Assembly: GCF_009906855.1 (NCBI RefSeq)
Contig: NZ_CP047650.1
Location: 4,898,001 to 4,962,000 of the forward strand
From: Xylophilus rhododendri
GTDB lineage: Bacteria; Pseudomonadota; Gammaproteobacteria; Burkholderiales; Burkholderiaceae_C
Reading direction: 5' to 3'
DNA length: 64,000 nucleotides
This document shows positions 15,888 through 26,252 of the stretch, in pieces. The translations under genes and the position numbers were made by a program. Below the pieces are notes generated by a model, which was not told the origin of the DNA, ran no database searches, and was given only the letters and a program-made list of their open reading frames with translations. Every line of letters starts with the position of its first letter. Within the stretch, counting starts at the first letter, position 1.

Positions 15888-17447
15888 ATGCTGGACGCCA
15901 ACCTCAAGAACGCACTCAAGGGCTACCTGGAGCGTGTCACCAGGCCGATCGAAATCGTCGCCTCGGTGGACGACAGCAAGGCGTCCGGCGACCTGAAGGA
16001 CCTGCTGGCCGACATCGTCGCGCTGAGCGACAAGATCACCGTGGTCGAGCGCAGCGACGATGGCGAGCGCAAGCCCTCCTTCCTGATCACCAACCCCGGC
16101 GTGGACACCGGCCTGCGCTTCGCCGGCCTGCCGCTGGGCCATGAGTTCACCTCGCTGGTGCTGGCGCTGCTGCAGGTCGGCGGCCATCCGTCGAAGGCCG
16201 CGCAGGACACCATCGACCAGGTGAAGAACCTCGAAGGCGACTACCACTTCGAAACCTACTTCTCGCTGTCCTGCCAGAACTGCCCGGACGTGGTGCAGGC
16301 GCTGAACCTGATGGCGGTGCTCAACCCCAACATCAAGCACACCGCCATCGAAGGCAGCCTGTTCCCCGACGAGATCGAGGCGCGCCAGATCATGTCCGTG
16401 CCCACCGTCTATCTGAACGGCACCAACTTCGGCCAGGGCCGCATGCAGCTCGAAGAGATCGTCGCCAAGATCGATTCCGGCGCCGTGAAGCGCGAAGCAG
16501 CCAAAATCGATGCCCGCGCGCCCTACGACCTGCTGGTGGTCGGCGGCGGCCCGGCCGGCGCGGCGGCAGCCGTGTATGCCGCCCGCAAGGGCATCCGCAC
16601 CGGCGTGGCGGCCGAGCGTTTCGGCGGCCAGGTGCTCGACACCCTGGGCATCGAGAACTTCATCTCGATCAAGGAGACCGAAGGGCCGAAGTTCGCCGTG
16701 GCGCTGGAAGAGCACGTCAAGCACTACGACGTGGACATCATGAACCTGCAGCGCGCCGAGGCCATCGTGCCCGGCGGCGAGCTGATCGAGGTGAAGCTGG
16801 CCAGCGGCGCGTCGCTGAAGGCCAAGTCGGTGGTGATCTCCACCGGCGCCCGGTGGCGCAACATCAACGTGCCCGGTGAGGCCGAGTACAAGAACAAGGG
16901 CGTGGCCTACTGCCCGCACTGCGACGGCCCGCTCTTCAAGGGCAAGCGCGTGGCGGTGATCGGCGGCGGCAACTCCGGCGTGGAGGCGGCGATCGACCTG
17001 GCCGGCGTGGTCGGCCATGTCACGCTGATCGAGTTCGGCGACCAGCTGCGCGCCGACGAGGTGCTGCAGCGCAAGCTGCGCAGCCTGCCCAACGCCAAGG
17101 TCATCGTGTCGGCGCAGACCACGGCCATCACCGGCGACGGCAACAAGGTCAACGGCCTGAGCTACAAGGACCGCGTCGGCGGCGAGGAGCACCAGGTGGA
17201 ACTCGAAGGCGTGTTCATCCAGATCGGCCTGGTGCCCAACACCGAGTGGCTGAAGGGCACGCTGGAGCTGTCCAGGCACGGCGAGATCGTGGTGGATGCC
17301 CGCGGCCAGACCTCGCTGCCCGGCGTGTTCGCCGCCGGTGACGTCACCACGGTGCCGTTCAAGCAGATCATCATCGCGGCCGGCGACGGCGCGAAGGCCG
17401 CCCTGGGTGCCTTCGATCACCTGATCCGCAGTTCCGTGCCGGCCTGA
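15888..17447 (+). CDS. ahpF: alkyl hydroperoxide reductase subunit F
   Basis: A 519-residue FAD disulphide reductase that passes electrons from NADH to AhpC. The N-terminal tandem thioredoxin-fold domain (about 1-200) contains the redox pair SCQNCPD. The thioredoxin-reductase-like part has the FAD motif [21 protein letters not shown], the active-site pair YCPHCDGP and the NAD motif [19 protein letters not shown], ending with [16 protein letters not shown]. All family features are present and the length is normal. It has its own AT-rich promoter region after the ahpC terminator. Confidence 0.97.
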   Translation: MLDANLKNALKGYLERVTRPIEIVASVDDSKASGDLKDLLADIVALSDKITVVERSDDGERKPSFLITNPGVDTGLRFAGLPLGHEFTSLVLALLQVGGHPSKAAQDTIDQVKNLEGDYHFETYFSLSCQNCPDVVQALNLMAVLNPNIKHTAIEGSLFPDEIEARQIMSVPTVYLNGTNFGQGRMQLEEIVAKIDSGAVKREAAKIDARAPYDLLVVGGGPAGAAAAVYAARKGIRTGVAAERFGGQVLDTLGIENFISIKETEGPKFAVALEEHVKHYDVDIMNLQRAEAIVPGGELIEVKLASGASLKAKSVVISTGARWRNINVPGEAEYKNKGVAYCPHCDGPLFKGKRVAVIGGGNSGVEAAIDLAGVVGHVTLIEFGDQLRADEVLQRKLRSLPNAKVIVSAQTTAITGDGNKVNGLSYKDRVGGEEHQVELEGVFIQIGLVPNTEWLKGTLELSRHGEIVVDARGQTSLPGVFAAGDVTTVPFKQIIIAAGDGAKAALGAFDHLIRSSVPA

Positions 17448-17456
17448 GGCCCGTGC

Positions 17457-18125
17457 TCAGCCGAGTTCGTCCAGTTCGCGGTCGACGATCCGCTTCAGAT
17501 GGGCCTCCACTTCGGGCGGCAGGTTTATCGGGGCAGGGATCACGACCGCGGACTTGATGCGGCTCAGAAACAAGTGCCGCGATCCCTCCAGCGCGCGCAC
17601 CGTTGCCAGGGCCTGGTTCAGCGCCTCTTCGCAGGCCTCGAGGTCGGTCCTGTTCCGCCGCAGCGTCGTTTCCAGCTGGCGGCAGATGGAGAAGATCGTG
17701 GGGCTCGTCGGCAGTGCGAGGGTCAGCCGATATTCCAGGGCCCGCGCCCAGTCCGCTGCCTGCGACCAGTCGTGGCAGCGCACAGGCCGGGAACGGTCCT
17801 TCGGGAAGAACAGGCCGCCTTCGCCGCGGATATGTTCGCTCTCGTTGCGGTAGGCGAATCCGTCCTCGGTTTGGTAGAGCCTGCGGTCCTCGGAGTTGCC
17901 CGGCCGCCAGGACGGCGTGCCGGTCGGCACCCGGGCACCGGACTCGATGAGCTGGCCGTGCAGCGAAGCCAGCTTCTGATCCAGTCCTTGTCGCGGGATA
18001 TCCGGCATCGCGCCGGCCTCTTGGGCCGGGGCGGTGGAGGCGCTCGAGCCTGAAGCCGCCGGGCTGCGGGTCGCCAACTCCTGAGGCAGGAGCGGGCAGG
18101 TGCTGTGGCTGGAAGGAAATGACAT
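17457..18125 (-). CDS. short candidate type III effector, unknown function
   Basis: A 222-residue protein with no recognised family. The first about 40 residues are rich in Ser, Ala, Thr and Pro (MSFPSSHSTC start), the second half is helical and probably coiled (RQLETTLRRNRTDLEACEEAL), and the tail is acidic. I chose the ATG at 18125, preceded by TTGGAAAGCCGCTCC, a leader almost the same as those of the candidate effector genes at 46385, 47796 and 48924. A perfect PIP box stands upstream. It is convergent with ahpF and lies after ppsR, a solitary insertion among conserved genes. The effector role is inferred. Confidence 0.65.
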   Translation of the reverse strand: MSFPSSHSTCPLLPQELATRSPAASGSSASTAPAQEAGAMPDIPRQGLDQKLASLHGQLIESGARVPTGTPSWRPGNSEDRRLYQTEDGFAYRNESEHIRGEGGLFFPKDRSRPVRCHDWSQAADWARALEYRLTLALPTSPTIFSICRQLETTLRRNRTDLEACEEALNQALATVRALEGSRHLFLSRIKSAVVIPAPINLPPEVEAHLKRIVDRELDELG

Positions 18126-18158
18126 GGAGCGGCTTTCCAAACGGGGTGAAAAGCCGCG

Positions 18159-18221
18159 AGTCTCGAAGTGCCCCGGCCGCCAGCCGGCCCGCGTGGGCGA
18201 AGCGCTGGCCGCCGCGCCGAA
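18159..18221 (-). promoter_or_regulatory. perfect PIP box (hrp promoter)
   Basis: Minus strand: TTCGG (18221-18217), 15 bases, TTCGC (18201-18197), 32 bases, GAGACT (18164-18159). Both halves fit TTCGB exactly; the -10-like element fits NANNNT. It begins right after the ppsR stop and ends 33 bases before the start of the short candidate effector. Confidence 0.72.
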
Positions 18222-18224
18222 GCC

Positions 18225-19043
18225 TCAGTAGATCAGCCGCTCGGGGCGGATCTCCTGCAGGATGGTGGTGGCGATCTCCTCGATCGACTTGGTGGTGGTC
18301 GACAGCCAGCGGATGCCGGTGCGCCGCATCATGGCCTCGGCCTCGGCCACCTCGTGGCGGCAGTTGACCAGGTTGGCGTATTTGGAGTTGGGCCGGCGCT
18401 CCTCGCGGATCTGCGCCAGGCGCTCGGGCAGGATGGTCAGGCCGAAGAGCTTCTTCTTGTGCGGCATCAGGGCCGGGGGCAGCTGGCGGCGCTCGAAGTC
18501 CTCGGGGATCAGCGGATAGTTGGCCGCCTTCAGGCCGTGCTGCATCGCCAGGTAGAGCGAGGTGGGTGTCTTGCCGCTGCGGCTCACGCCCACCAGGATC
18601 ACGTCGGCGCCTTCGAGGTCGCGGTTGGACTGGCCGTCGTCATGGTCCAGGCTGTAGTTGATCGCCTCGATGCGGTCGTTGTATTCCTTGCTCTTGGAGA
18701 CGTCGGCGAAGCGGCCCACGCGGTGCAGGGACTTGATCTCCAGCTCCTTTTCCAGCGGCTGCACGAAGGTGGCGAACATGTCCATCAGCATGCCCTTGCA
18801 GCCGCTCACCACCTTGAGCACCTCCATGTCGACCAGGGTGGTGAAGATCAGCGGGCGTTTGCCCTCCACCTCGAAGGTGTGGTTGATCTGGCGCACCACC
18901 TGGTGGGCCTTGTCGACGGTGTCGATGAAGGGCAGGCGCACATGGCGCGGCCGGATCTCGAACTGCGACATGATGGCGTTGCCGAAGGCTTCGGCGGTGA
19001 TGCCGGTGCCGTCGGAGATGAAGAAAACGGTGCGGGTGTGCAT
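18225..19043 (-). CDS. ppsR: PEP synthetase regulatory protein (kinase/pyrophosphorylase)
   Basis: A 272-residue bifunctional regulator (DUF299 family) that inactivates phosphoenolpyruvate synthase by ADP-dependent phosphorylation and reactivates it by phosphate-dependent removal. It shows the family start [17 protein letters not shown], the P-loop-like [15 protein letters not shown] (about 150-164) and the C-terminal [19 protein letters not shown]. The start MHTRTVFF is chosen over an upstream ATG with no family match. It is divergent from its target gene ppsA, the usual arrangement. Confidence 0.95.
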   Translation of the reverse strand: MHTRTVFFISDGTGITAEAFGNAIMSQFEIRPRHVRLPFIDTVDKAHQVVRQINHTFEVEGKRPLIFTTLVDMEVLKVVSGCKGMLMDMFATFVQPLEKELEIKSLHRVGRFADVSKSKEYNDRIEAINYSLDHDDGQSNRDLEGADVILVGVSRSGKTPTSLYLAMQHGLKAANYPLIPEDFERRQLPPALMPHKKKLFGLTILPERLAQIREERRPNSKYANLVNCRHEVAEAEAMMRRTGIRWLSTTTKSIEEIATTILQEIRPERLIY

Positions 19044-19262
19044 GAGGGATATCCGGGGCTGGGCCAGGGGTTGGCGACATCGGCTGACGCGGCCTGTCAT
19101 GGCCCGCGCCTACAATCCGCCGCATTATCCGAATTCCGCCATGGGCCACCACGACAACCCACAAGAAGCACAAAGCCGTGGTGCCGTCCCTGCCGCATGC
19201 CGCGCCCGCCCGGGCGATGACCGGCCCTTCGGATCGCAGGTTTTTACTTCTGGAGTCTTCCC

Positions 19263-21653
19263 ATGTCCGCACTGTTCGAAGCGACCGCCCTGGTCGTTCC
19301 GTTTGAAAACCTGAGAATGTCCGACGTCGAGGCGGTCGGCGGCAAGAACGCCAGCCTCGGCGAAATGATCTCGCAGCTGCCCCAGGGCGTGCGGGTGCCC
19401 ACCGGCTTCGCCACCACCGCCCACGCCTTCCGCCAGTTCCTGGCGCATGCAGGCCTGGCCGACCGCATCAGCGCCCGGCTTTCCAAGCTCGACACCGAGG
19501 ACGTGCGTGAACTCGCCGTGGTCGGCGCCGAGATCCGCGGCTGGATCGAGGACCAGCCCTTCCCGGCCGATCTGGAAAAAGCCATCCGCGAAAGCTTCGT
19601 CACCCTGTCGGCCGGCAACCCCGCCGCCAGCTTCGCCGTGCGTTCCTCCGCCACCGCCGAAGACCTGCCGGACGCATCCTTCGCCGGCCAGCAGGAGACC
19701 TTCCTGAACGTCGTCGGCATCGAGGACGTCCTGCACAAGATGAAGGAGGTCTTCGCCTCCCTCTACAACGACCGCGCCATCAGCTACCGCGTGCACAAGG
19801 GCTTCGCCCACGACGTGGTGGCCCTGTCGGCCGGCGTGCAGCGCATGGTGCGCTCCGACCTGGGCGCGGCCGGCGTGATGTTCACCATCGACACCGAATC
19901 CGGTTTCGACCAGGTGGTCTTCATCACCAGCAGCTACGGCCTGGGCGAGACCGTGGTGCAGGGGGCGGTCAACCCCGACGAGTTCTACGTGCACAAGCCC
20001 ATGCTCGAAGCCGGCAAGCGCGCGGTGATCCGCCGCAACCTGGGCTCCAAGCTGATCCAGATGGTGTTCTCCACGCCCGAGGAAAAGGCCGCCAGCGGCA
20101 AGCTGGTCAAGACCGTGGACGTGCCCACCGAGCAGCGCAACCGCTTCTCGCTGACCGACGCCGACGTCGAGCAGCTCGCCAAATACGCCCTGGTCATCGA
20201 GAAGCACTACGCCCGCCCGATGGACATCGAATGGGGCAAGGACGGCACCGACGGCCAGATCTACATCCTGCAGGCCCGCCCCGAGACGGTGAAGAGCCAG
20301 CAGGCCGGCAAGGCCGAGCAGCGCTTCAAGCTGAAGGGCACCGGCCCGGTGCTGGCCGAAGGTCGCGCCATCGGCCAGAAGATCGGCACCGGCCCGGTCC
20401 GCCTGGTGCACGACATCCGCGAGATGGACAAGGTGCAACCCGGCGACGTGCTGGTCACCGACATGACCGATCCCAACTGGGAGCCGGTGATGAAGCGCGC
20501 CAGCGCCATCGTCACCAACCGCGGCGGCCGTACCTGCCACGCGGCCATCATCGCGCGTGAACTGGGCATCCCGGCCGTGGTCGGCTGCGGCGACGCCACC
20601 GAACTGCTCAAGGACGGCACCCTGGTCACCGTCAGCTGCGCCGAAGGCGACACCGGCCGCATCTACGACGGCCTGCTCGAGACCGAAGTCACCGAAGTGC
20701 TGCGCGGCGAGATGCCGCCGGTCAAGGTGAAGATCATGATGAACGTCGGCAACCCCCAGCTGGCCTTCGACTTCTGCCAGCTGCCCAACGAAGGCGTGGG
20801 CCTGGCGCGGCTGGAGTTCATCATCAACAACAACATCGGCGTGCACCCCAAGGCCATCCTCGACTATCCGAATGTCGATGCCGACCTGAAGAAGGCCGTC
20901 GAGTCCGTCGCCCGCGGCCATGCCTCGCCCAAGGCCTTCTACGTGGACAAGGTCGCCGAAGGCGTGGCCACCATCGCCGCGGCCTTCTGGCCCAAGCCGG
21001 TAATCGTGCGCCTGTCGGACTTCAAGAGCAACGAGTACCGCAAGCTGATCGGCGGCAGCCGCTACGAGCCCGAGGAAGAGAACCCGATGCTGGGTTTCCG
21101 CGGCGCCGCCCGCTACATCAGCACCGAGTTCCGCGAAGCCTTCGCCATGGAATGCGAGGCCCTGCGCCGCGTCCGTGACGAGATGGGCCTGACCAACGTG
21201 CAGGTGATGGTGCCTTTCGTGCGCACCCTGAAGCAGGCCGAGCGTGTCACCGGCATGCTGGCCGAGCAGGGCCTGGCCCGCGGCCAGAACGACCTGAAGG
21301 TCATCATGATGTGCGAGGTGCCGAGCAACGCCATCCTGGCCGACCGCTTCCTGGAATACTTCGACGGCTTCTCCATCGGTTCCAACGACCTGACCCAGCT
21401 CACCCTGGGCCTGGACCGCGACTCCGGCCTGGAACTGCTGGCCGCCGATTTCGACGAGCGCGATCCCGCCGTGCAGGCCATGCTCTCGCGTGCCATCGCG
21501 GCCTGCCTGGCGCAGGGCAAGTACGTCGGCATCTGCGGCCAAGGCCCGAGCGACCATCCGGACTTCGCCCAGTGGCTGGCCGACGAAGGCATCGCCTCGA
21601 TCTCGCTGAACCCCGACAGCGTGATGGACACCTGGAAGCGCCTGGCGGGCTGA
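19263..21653 (+). CDS. ppsA: phosphoenolpyruvate synthase
   Basis: A 796-residue enzyme converting pyruvate, ATP and water to PEP, AMP and phosphate, needed for gluconeogenesis on C3 and C4 acids. The N-terminal ATP-grasp-like domain has [11 protein letters not shown] and [20 protein letters not shown]; the swivelling domain carries the phospho-His motif [21 protein letters not shown]; the C-terminal PEP/pyruvate barrel has GIGVHP-type and [13 protein letters not shown] motifs and the end motif [22 protein letters not shown] site precedes the ATG. It is controlled by the divergent ppsR. Confidence 0.97.
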   Translation: MSALFEATALVVPFENLRMSDVEAVGGKNASLGEMISQLPQGVRVPTGFATTAHAFRQFLAHAGLADRISARLSKLDTEDVRELAVVGAEIRGWIEDQPFPADLEKAIRESFVTLSAGNPAASFAVRSSATAEDLPDASFAGQQETFLNVVGIEDVLHKMKEVFASLYNDRAISYRVHKGFAHDVVALSAGVQRMVRSDLGAAGVMFTIDTESGFDQVVFITSSYGLGETVVQGAVNPDEFYVHKPMLEAGKRAVIRRNLGSKLIQMVFSTPEEKAASGKLVKTVDVPTEQRNRFSLTDADVEQLAKYALVIEKHYARPMDIEWGKDGTDGQIYILQARPETVKSQQAGKAEQRFKLKGTGPVLAEGRAIGQKIGTGPVRLVHDIREMDKVQPGDVLVTDMTDPNWEPVMKRASAIVTNRGGRTCHAAIIARELGIPAVVGCGDATELLKDGTLVTVSCAEGDTGRIYDGLLETEVTEVLRGEMPPVKVKIMMNVGNPQLAFDFCQLPNEGVGLARLEFIINNNIGVHPKAILDYPNVDADLKKAVESVARGHASPKAFYVDKVAEGVATIAAAFWPKPVIVRLSDFKSNEYRKLIGGSRYEPEEENPMLGFRGAARYISTEFREAFAMECEALRRVRDEMGLTNVQVMVPFVRTLKQAERVTGMLAEQGLARGQNDLKVIMMCEVPSNAILADRFLEYFDGFSIGSNDLTQLTLGLDRDSGLELLAADFDERDPAVQAMLSRAIAACLAQGKYVGICGQGPSDHPDFAQWLADEGIASISLNPDSVMDTWKRLAG

Positions 21654-21670
21654 TCCCTTCGCCGCATGGC

Positions 21671-21708
21671 AAAAAGCCCCCGTGCCTCAAGGCGCGGGGG
21701 CTTTTTTC
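21671..21708 (+). terminator. terminator after ppsA
   Basis: AAAAAGCCCCCG pairs with CGGGGGCTTTTTT across a short loop; both arms end in A/T tracts, so it can also serve the convergent regulator gene. Confidence 0.92.
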
Positions 21709-21728
21709 TTGGCGAAGGCGGCGGCTCG

Positions 21729-22130
21729 TCAGTCCTTGAACTCGGCCACCAGATCGCAGATCAGCTTGCGTTGCCGCGCATCGAGCTGCAGGTAGCGCGC
21801 CAGCATCGCGCGGTCGGCGGCGCTCATCGCCGGCTCCAGCGTCTCGGCCTCGCGGACCAGGGTGACCGGGCTGGCCTCGGGGCCGAAACGCAGTTCGTGG
21901 GGAGACACGTCCAGCCAGATCGCGAGGGCGCGCAGCTTGTCCTGGGTCGGCATGGATTGCCCTAGCAGCCAGTTGCGCACCGCATAGAGCGAGACGCTCT
22001 TGCCCCAGTAACGCAGGTTGAATTCATGGGCGATGACCGTGGGGGATTGCGGCACGCCGGCCGCCGCCAGCGCTTTGCGAAAGCGCTCTGAGAAGGTCTT
22101 GGCCTCGGGACGTGCAAGCTTGCTCGACAT
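21729..22130 (-). CDS. small helix-turn-helix protein
   Basis: A 133-residue cytoplasmic protein resembling a phage-type/Cro-like transcription regulator. Residues about 12-75 form the DNA-binding part: FSERFRKAL, then SLYAVRNWLLGQSMPTQDKLRALAIWLDVSPHELRFG. The C-terminal half (about 85-133) is helical. This architecture is common as a conserved single gene in Comamonadaceae. It is convergent with ppsA. The target is unknown; binding its own upstream region would be typical. Confidence 0.75.
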   Translation of the reverse strand: MSSKLARPEAKTFSERFRKALAAAGVPQSPTVIAHEFNLRYWGKSVSLYAVRNWLLGQSMPTQDKLRALAIWLDVSPHELRFGPEASPVTLVREAETLEPAMSAADRAMLARYLQLDARQRKLICDLVAEFKD

Positions 22131-22276
22131 GGGGAGACCTTAGGACGGATGCGGACCGCGACGGAGAAAAGTCAGCAAATATCACGTGATACTGGATCAA
22201 TCGGACCGCCTTTCGTCGGCCCTTCATGCGGCAAACCCCAGGAGCCCGGGCCGGGCCGCGCTGCGATGATCCGGAC

Positions 22277-22570
22277 ATGACGATCAGCGTGACCGAATCT
22301 CCATCCGAAGCCGGCCCCGTCCGGATCCACCGGCTGGGCGGGCTGCGCATCCTGCTGCTGGCCGTCTGGGCCGCGGCCGCCTTCGGCACCTGCTGGTTCG
22401 CCCGGGCGCTGCCCGGCGACGGGCAGGGCGGGCAGCCGCTGGCCTATGCCCTGGCCGGGCAGGGACTGCTGATCGTGTTCATCGTGCTCGTGGTGCTCAA
22501 CGCCATCGTGTTCAACCGCCGGGATGCCCGGGCGCAGCAAGCAGGCGCCGGGGCAGGGCCCGGTGCCTGA
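22277..22570 (+). CDS. small subunit of a sodium/solute symporter (DUF4212)
   Basis: A 97-residue inner-membrane protein with two hydrophobic segments (about 27-43 and 59-82), of the DUF4212 family found directly before VC_2705-type symporter genes. Its 3' end overlaps the symporter start by 47 bases, implying coupled expression. The tail is Ala/Gly-rich. The start was set at the ATG with the N-terminus MTISVTESPS; an upstream ATG adds a Pro/Arg-rich stretch of no family character. Confidence 0.82.
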   Translation: MTISVTESPSEAGPVRIHRLGGLRILLLAVWAAAAFGTCWFARALPGDGQGGQPLAYALAGQGLLIVFIVLVVLNAIVFNRRDARAQQAGAGAGPGA

Positions 22571-24635
22571 GACCTCCGGCCGCGCCTATCTCCGCGGGCT
22601 GCACTGGATCCTGGCCGCCTATGTGGCGGGTGTGCTGCTCTTCCTCGGCCTGCTGGCGGCGGCCGAGCATGCGGGGCTGGCGCGGCAGTGGATAGGGCCG
22701 ATCTTCCTGTTCTCCACGGTGATGGTGTATGCGGCCATCGGTGTCTGGGGCCGTACCTCGGATCCGGAGGAGTATTACGTCGCCGGCCGCCGCATCCCGC
22801 CGATGTACAACGGCATGGCCTCGGCGGCCGACTGGATGAGCGCGGCCTCCTTCATCAGCCTGCCGGGCGCGCTCTACCTGCAGGGCTTCTCCGGCACACC
22901 GGGGCAGGCCGGCGGGCTGGCCTATCTGCTGGGCTGGACCGGCGGCTTCTGCCTGGTGGCCATCCTGATCGCGCCGCAGCTGCGGGCGCTGCGGCTCTAC
23001 ACGGTGCCGGATTATTTCCAGCTGCGTTTCGGCGGCCGCTGGCCCCGGCGCATCGCGGCGGGCGCGGCGGTGCTGTGCTCCTTCACCTATGTGGTGGCGC
23101 AGATCTACGGCGTGGGCCTGATCGCCTCGCGGCTGACGGGAGTGCAGTTCGAGATCGGCATCATGCTGGGCCTGGGCGGCGTGCTGCTGTGCTCCTTCCT
23201 GGGCGGCATGCGGGCCATCACCTGGACGCAGGTCTCGCAGTACGTGGTGCTGCTGCTGGCCTTCCTGATCCCGGTGTCCTGGCTGGCCTGGCAGCAGTTC
23301 GGCAATCCGCTGGCGCCGCTGGTCTACGGCACGCAGATGCGCAAGATCGCCGCGCTGGAAGACCAGCTGCGCCAGGACCCCGCCGAGCAGCAGGTGGCCG
23401 GCCTCTACCGCGAACGCGCCCAGGGCTGGGCCGAACGCCTGCGCGATGTGGACGCCGCCCTGGCGCGCGACCGCGAGGCGGCGCAGGAGCACATCCGCGC
23501 GATGCGGGCGCGCCATGCGGACGTGGGCGAGATCGTCGTCGCCAGCCGCGCCCTGTCGCAGCTGCCGCGCGACGCGCAGGACGCCCGCGAGCGCTGGACC
23601 AAGGCCCAGCGCGAGGACAGCGAACGCGCCCACGCCCTCGGCGGCCTGCCATCGCATGCCACGCCCTACGCGGGTGACCCCGAAGGCACGCCGGCCGAGC
23701 GGGAGGCCTTCGAACTGTCGCGCCGCAATTTCCTGGCGCTGATGTTCTGCCTGATGGTGGGCACCGCCGGCCTGCCGCATCTGCTGACGCGGTACTACAC
23801 CGTGCCCAGCGTGGCCGCGGCGCGCAGCTCGGTGGCCTGGTCGCTGGTCTTCATCGCGGTGCTGTATTCGGGCGCGCCGGCCCTGGCGGCGATGGTGAAG
23901 TTCGAGGTGATGCAGCACCTGGCCGGCAGCAGCTTCGGCAGCCTGCCGGACTGGATCGCGCAGTGGGCGAGGGTGGACCCGGCGCTGGTGGCGATCGAGG
24001 ACATCAACGGGGACGGCATCCTGCAGTTCGGCGAGCTGCGCCTGGGCGCCGATGTGATCATGCTGGCCGCGCCCGAGCTGGCGGGGCTGCCTTATGTGGT
24101 GTCCGGCCTGGTGGCGGCGGGTGGGCTGGCGGCGGCCTTGTCGACCGCCGACGGCCTGCTGCTGACCATCAGCAACGCCCTGGTGCGCGACATCGCCCTG
24201 CCCGAGGTGCGGCGGCCGCTCACGCCCGAGCAGCGGGTGATCCTGGGCAAGTTCGCGCTGCTGGCCGTGGCCATGCTGGCGGCGGTGGCCGCGGCGGTGC
24301 GTTCGGCCGAGATCCTGTCGCTGGTCTCGGCCTCGTTCTCGCTGGCCGGCTCGGCCTTCGTGCCGGTGATGCTGCTGGGCCTGTTCTGGCGCCGCGCCAG
24401 CCCGGCGGGCGCCGTGGCCGGCATGCTGGCCGGCCTGGGCGTGACGGTGTATTACATGCTGGACCACAGCAGCAGCCTGCGCGGCCTGCTGGGGCTGGCG
24501 GCGCAGGCGCCGCTGTGGTGGGGCATACAGCCGGTGTCGGCCGGCGTGTTCGGCGTGCCGGCCGGGCTGGCCGCGGCGGTGCTGGTGAGCCTGCTGCGGC
24601 CGGCGCGCCGGCCGGGCGATGCGCCGATCAGTTGA
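22524..24635 (+). CDS. sodium/solute symporter, VC_2705 family (acetate-permease-like)
   Basis: A 703-residue member of the sodium:solute symporter superfamily, related to the acetate permease ActP, probably importing a small carboxylate. About 13 hydrophobic helices; the SSF signature lies near [33 protein letters not shown]. Two oddities: a hydrophilic, Arg/Glu/Ala-rich and probably coiled insertion of about 120 residues (about 265-385), and a canonical EF-hand-like loop [12 protein letters not shown] (about 493-504) just before a membrane helix. The partner small subunit overlaps upstream. The stop overlaps the convergent FKBP gene by eight bases. Confidence 0.88.
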   Translation: MPGRSKQAPGQGPVPETSGRAYLRGLHWILAAYVAGVLLFLGLLAAAEHAGLARQWIGPIFLFSTVMVYAAIGVWGRTSDPEEYYVAGRRIPPMYNGMASAADWMSAASFISLPGALYLQGFSGTPGQAGGLAYLLGWTGGFCLVAILIAPQLRALRLYTVPDYFQLRFGGRWPRRIAAGAAVLCSFTYVVAQIYGVGLIASRLTGVQFEIGIMLGLGGVLLCSFLGGMRAITWTQVSQYVVLLLAFLIPVSWLAWQQFGNPLAPLVYGTQMRKIAALEDQLRQDPAEQQVAGLYRERAQGWAERLRDVDAALARDREAAQEHIRAMRARHADVGEIVVASRALSQLPRDAQDARERWTKAQREDSERAHALGGLPSHATPYAGDPEGTPAEREAFELSRRNFLALMFCLMVGTAGLPHLLTRYYTVPSVAAARSSVAWSLVFIAVLYSGAPALAAMVKFEVMQHLAGSSFGSLPDWIAQWARVDPALVAIEDINGDGILQFGELRLGADVIMLAAPELAGLPYVVSGLVAAGGLAAALSTADGLLLTISNALVRDIALPEVRRPLTPEQRVILGKFALLAVAMLAAVAAAVRSAEILSLVSASFSLAGSAFVPVMLLGLFWRRASPAGAVAGMLAGLGVTVYYMLDHSSSLRGLLGLAAQAPLWWGIQPVSAGVFGVPAGLAAAVLVSLLRPARRPGDAPIS

Positions 24636-25356
24636 TCGCCAGCAGCTCCACGTCGAACTTTAGCGTGGCGTTCGGCGGGATCACACCGCCGGCGCCGCGT
24701 GCGCCATAGCCCATCTTCGGCGGGATGATCAGGGTGCGCTTGCCGCCCACCTTCATGCCCTGCACGCCTTCGTCCCAGCCCTGGATGACCATGCCGCCGC
24801 CCAGCGGGAATTCGAAGGGGTCGTTGCGGTCCAGGCTGGAGTCGAACTTCTTGCCCTGCTCGCCGTTCTCGTAGAGCCAGCCGGTGTAGTGCACCTGCAC
24901 ATTGGTGCCGCGGGTGGCTTCGGCGCCGGAGCCGACCAGGATGTCCTCGATCAGCAGGCCGGAGGTGGTGCCGTCCGAGCCTTCGTCCTCGTCCTCGTCG
25001 GACTCGACTTCCAGCAGCTCGACATCGAACTTCAGCGTGGCATTGGCCGGGATCACGCCGCCGGCGCCGCGTGCACCGTAGCCGAGGTCCGACGGAATGA
25101 TCAGCGTGCGTTTGCCGCCGACCTTCATGCCCTGCACGCCTTCGTCCCAGCCCTTGATCACCATGCCGGCGCCGAGGCTGAATTCGAAGGGCGAGCGGCG
25201 GTCCAGGCTGGAGTCGAACTTCTGGCCCTGCACGCCGTTCTCGTAGAGCCAGCCGGTGTAGTGCACGGCGACATTGGCGCCACGGGTGGCTTCGGTGCCG
25301 GTGCCGGTCTCGGTGTCCTCGAACTGCAGGCCGGAGGCGGTGGTGGTGAAAGCCAT
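24628..25356 (-). CDS. tandem double-domain FKBP-type peptidyl-prolyl isomerase
   Basis: A 242-residue cytoplasmic protein made of two complete FKBP domains, each about 110 residues: domain 1 (about 1-117) and domain 2 (about 132-242). Each has the full core [56 protein letters not shown] and [11 protein letters not shown] strongly acidic linker ([12 protein letters not shown]) joins them. The very high identity shows a recent internal duplication; most relatives are single-domain. The start [11 protein letters not shown] is chosen since upstream residues are basic and unrelated. Confidence 0.93.
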   Translation of the reverse strand: MAFTTTASGLQFEDTETGTGTEATRGANVAVHYTGWLYENGVQGQKFDSSLDRRSPFEFSLGAGMVIKGWDEGVQGMKVGGKRTLIIPSDLGYGARGAGGVIPANATLKFDVELLEVESDEDEDEGSDGTTSGLLIEDILVGSGAEATRGTNVQVHYTGWLYENGEQGKKFDSSLDRNDPFEFPLGGGMVIQGWDEGVQGMKVGGKRTLIIPPKMGYGARGAGGVIPPNATLKFDVELLAIN

Positions 25357-25400
25357 GGATGGGTCTCCTCGGTAAAGGCTGGGGGCTGCAAAACCATCGA

Positions 25401-25700
25401 TTATGGGACCCGCAGCAGGCGCTCCAGCGCGGCGGCCCGCAGCACGGCGGCAGCAGCGCCGTAGCGCTCGGCGATCGCGGATCCATGCCGGCCTTCCAGC
25501 GAATCGCACAGCTCCGCAAGCCGGGCGGAATGGACGTTGCCGGCGCCCAGCGCCCGGTCGAGCACGCCGCGGGCGATATAGGCCAGGCGCACGAAAGCCA
25601 GCGCATCGCCGGCGAGCTGCCGGCGCGGCTGGGATTGGTCCTGGAAGAGCTGCGCGAGATCGACGAGCCGCGACCGGTCATCGTCGTACGGGGCGTTCAT
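25401..25700 (-). CDS. small conserved hypothetical protein
   Basis: A 99-residue, probably cytoplasmic helical protein ([18 protein letters not shown] start; Ala/Leu/Arg-rich; no Cys except one). I see no catalytic motif. It lies upstream of, and in the same direction as, the double FKBP gene and downstream of a lipoprotein gene. An in-frame GTG directly before the ATG is an alternative start. Its coding status rests on G+C-rich third positions and tidy placement. Confidence 0.55.
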   Translation of the reverse strand: MNAPYDDDRSRLVDLAQLFQDQSQPRRQLAGDALAFVRLAYIARGVLDRALGAGNVHSARLAELCDSLEGRHGSAIAERYGAAAAVLRAAALERLLRVP

Positions 25701-25780
25701 CACCCCGCATTTACGGTGCTCAGGCGGCCGTGGATGCGCCGCGCGTGTGACTTGTGTGAGGAATCGTGGTCAGCGTGGAC

Positions 25781-26161
25781 TCACGGACGTGCGATGTGCC
25801 AGACGCCGCGGAAGTTCTCGCCCTTGGTATCGCCCACCGCCATGTCGTCCTTGAAGCGGTAGACCGGCTTGCCCTTGTAGGCCCACTGGCCAGCGCCGTC
25901 GTCGCGCTTGACCACGGTGAACTCGCTCATGGTCTTGGCATCGGCCGCGGCCATGACCGGCGGCCACATGGCCACGCAGGGGCCGTTGCAGGCGCTCTTG
26001 CCGGCGGCGTCGCGGTCGAAGGTGTAGAGCGTCATGCCCTGGGCATCGACCAGCATGCCGTTGGAGACCTTCACAGGGCCCGAGCCCGGCTGCATGGAGG
26101 CGCAGCCGGCCAGGGCGGTGAGAACCAGGGAGGCGGCGAGGGCGGCGAGACGTTTTTGCAT
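25781..26161 (-). CDS. small lipoprotein of the Yx(F/W/Y)xxD family (COG4315)
   Basis: A 126-residue lipoprotein with a signal peptide ending in the lipobox LTALAGC. The mature part holds two diverged repeats: the first with LYTFDRD and SACNGPCVAMWPP, the second with GQWAYKGKPVYRF and the C-terminal VWHIARP. This pattern defines a family of secreted repeat lipoproteins whose function is not established. Two Cys in CNGPC may form a disulphide. It appears monocistronic. Confidence 0.88.
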   Translation of the reverse strand: MQKRLAALAASLVLTALAGCASMQPGSGPVKVSNGMLVDAQGMTLYTFDRDAAGKSACNGPCVAMWPPVMAAADAKTMSEFTVVKRDDGAGQWAYKGKPVYRFKDDMAVGDTKGENFRGVWHIARP

Positions 26162-26252
26162 GGAAATTCTCCAGTCAGGGTGAAGCGAGGAAGTCGCCCT
26201 GCATGGACGCGGCAGCCGCCGCGTTTATTCCCGCGCCGCTATCAAAAAAACG

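Noticed and set aside
22131..22276. A PIP-like element before the DUF4212 gene (TTCGT at about 22213)
   Set aside because: No second half-site at 15 bases and no -10 element at the proper distance; the downstream protein is an ordinary transporter subunit.
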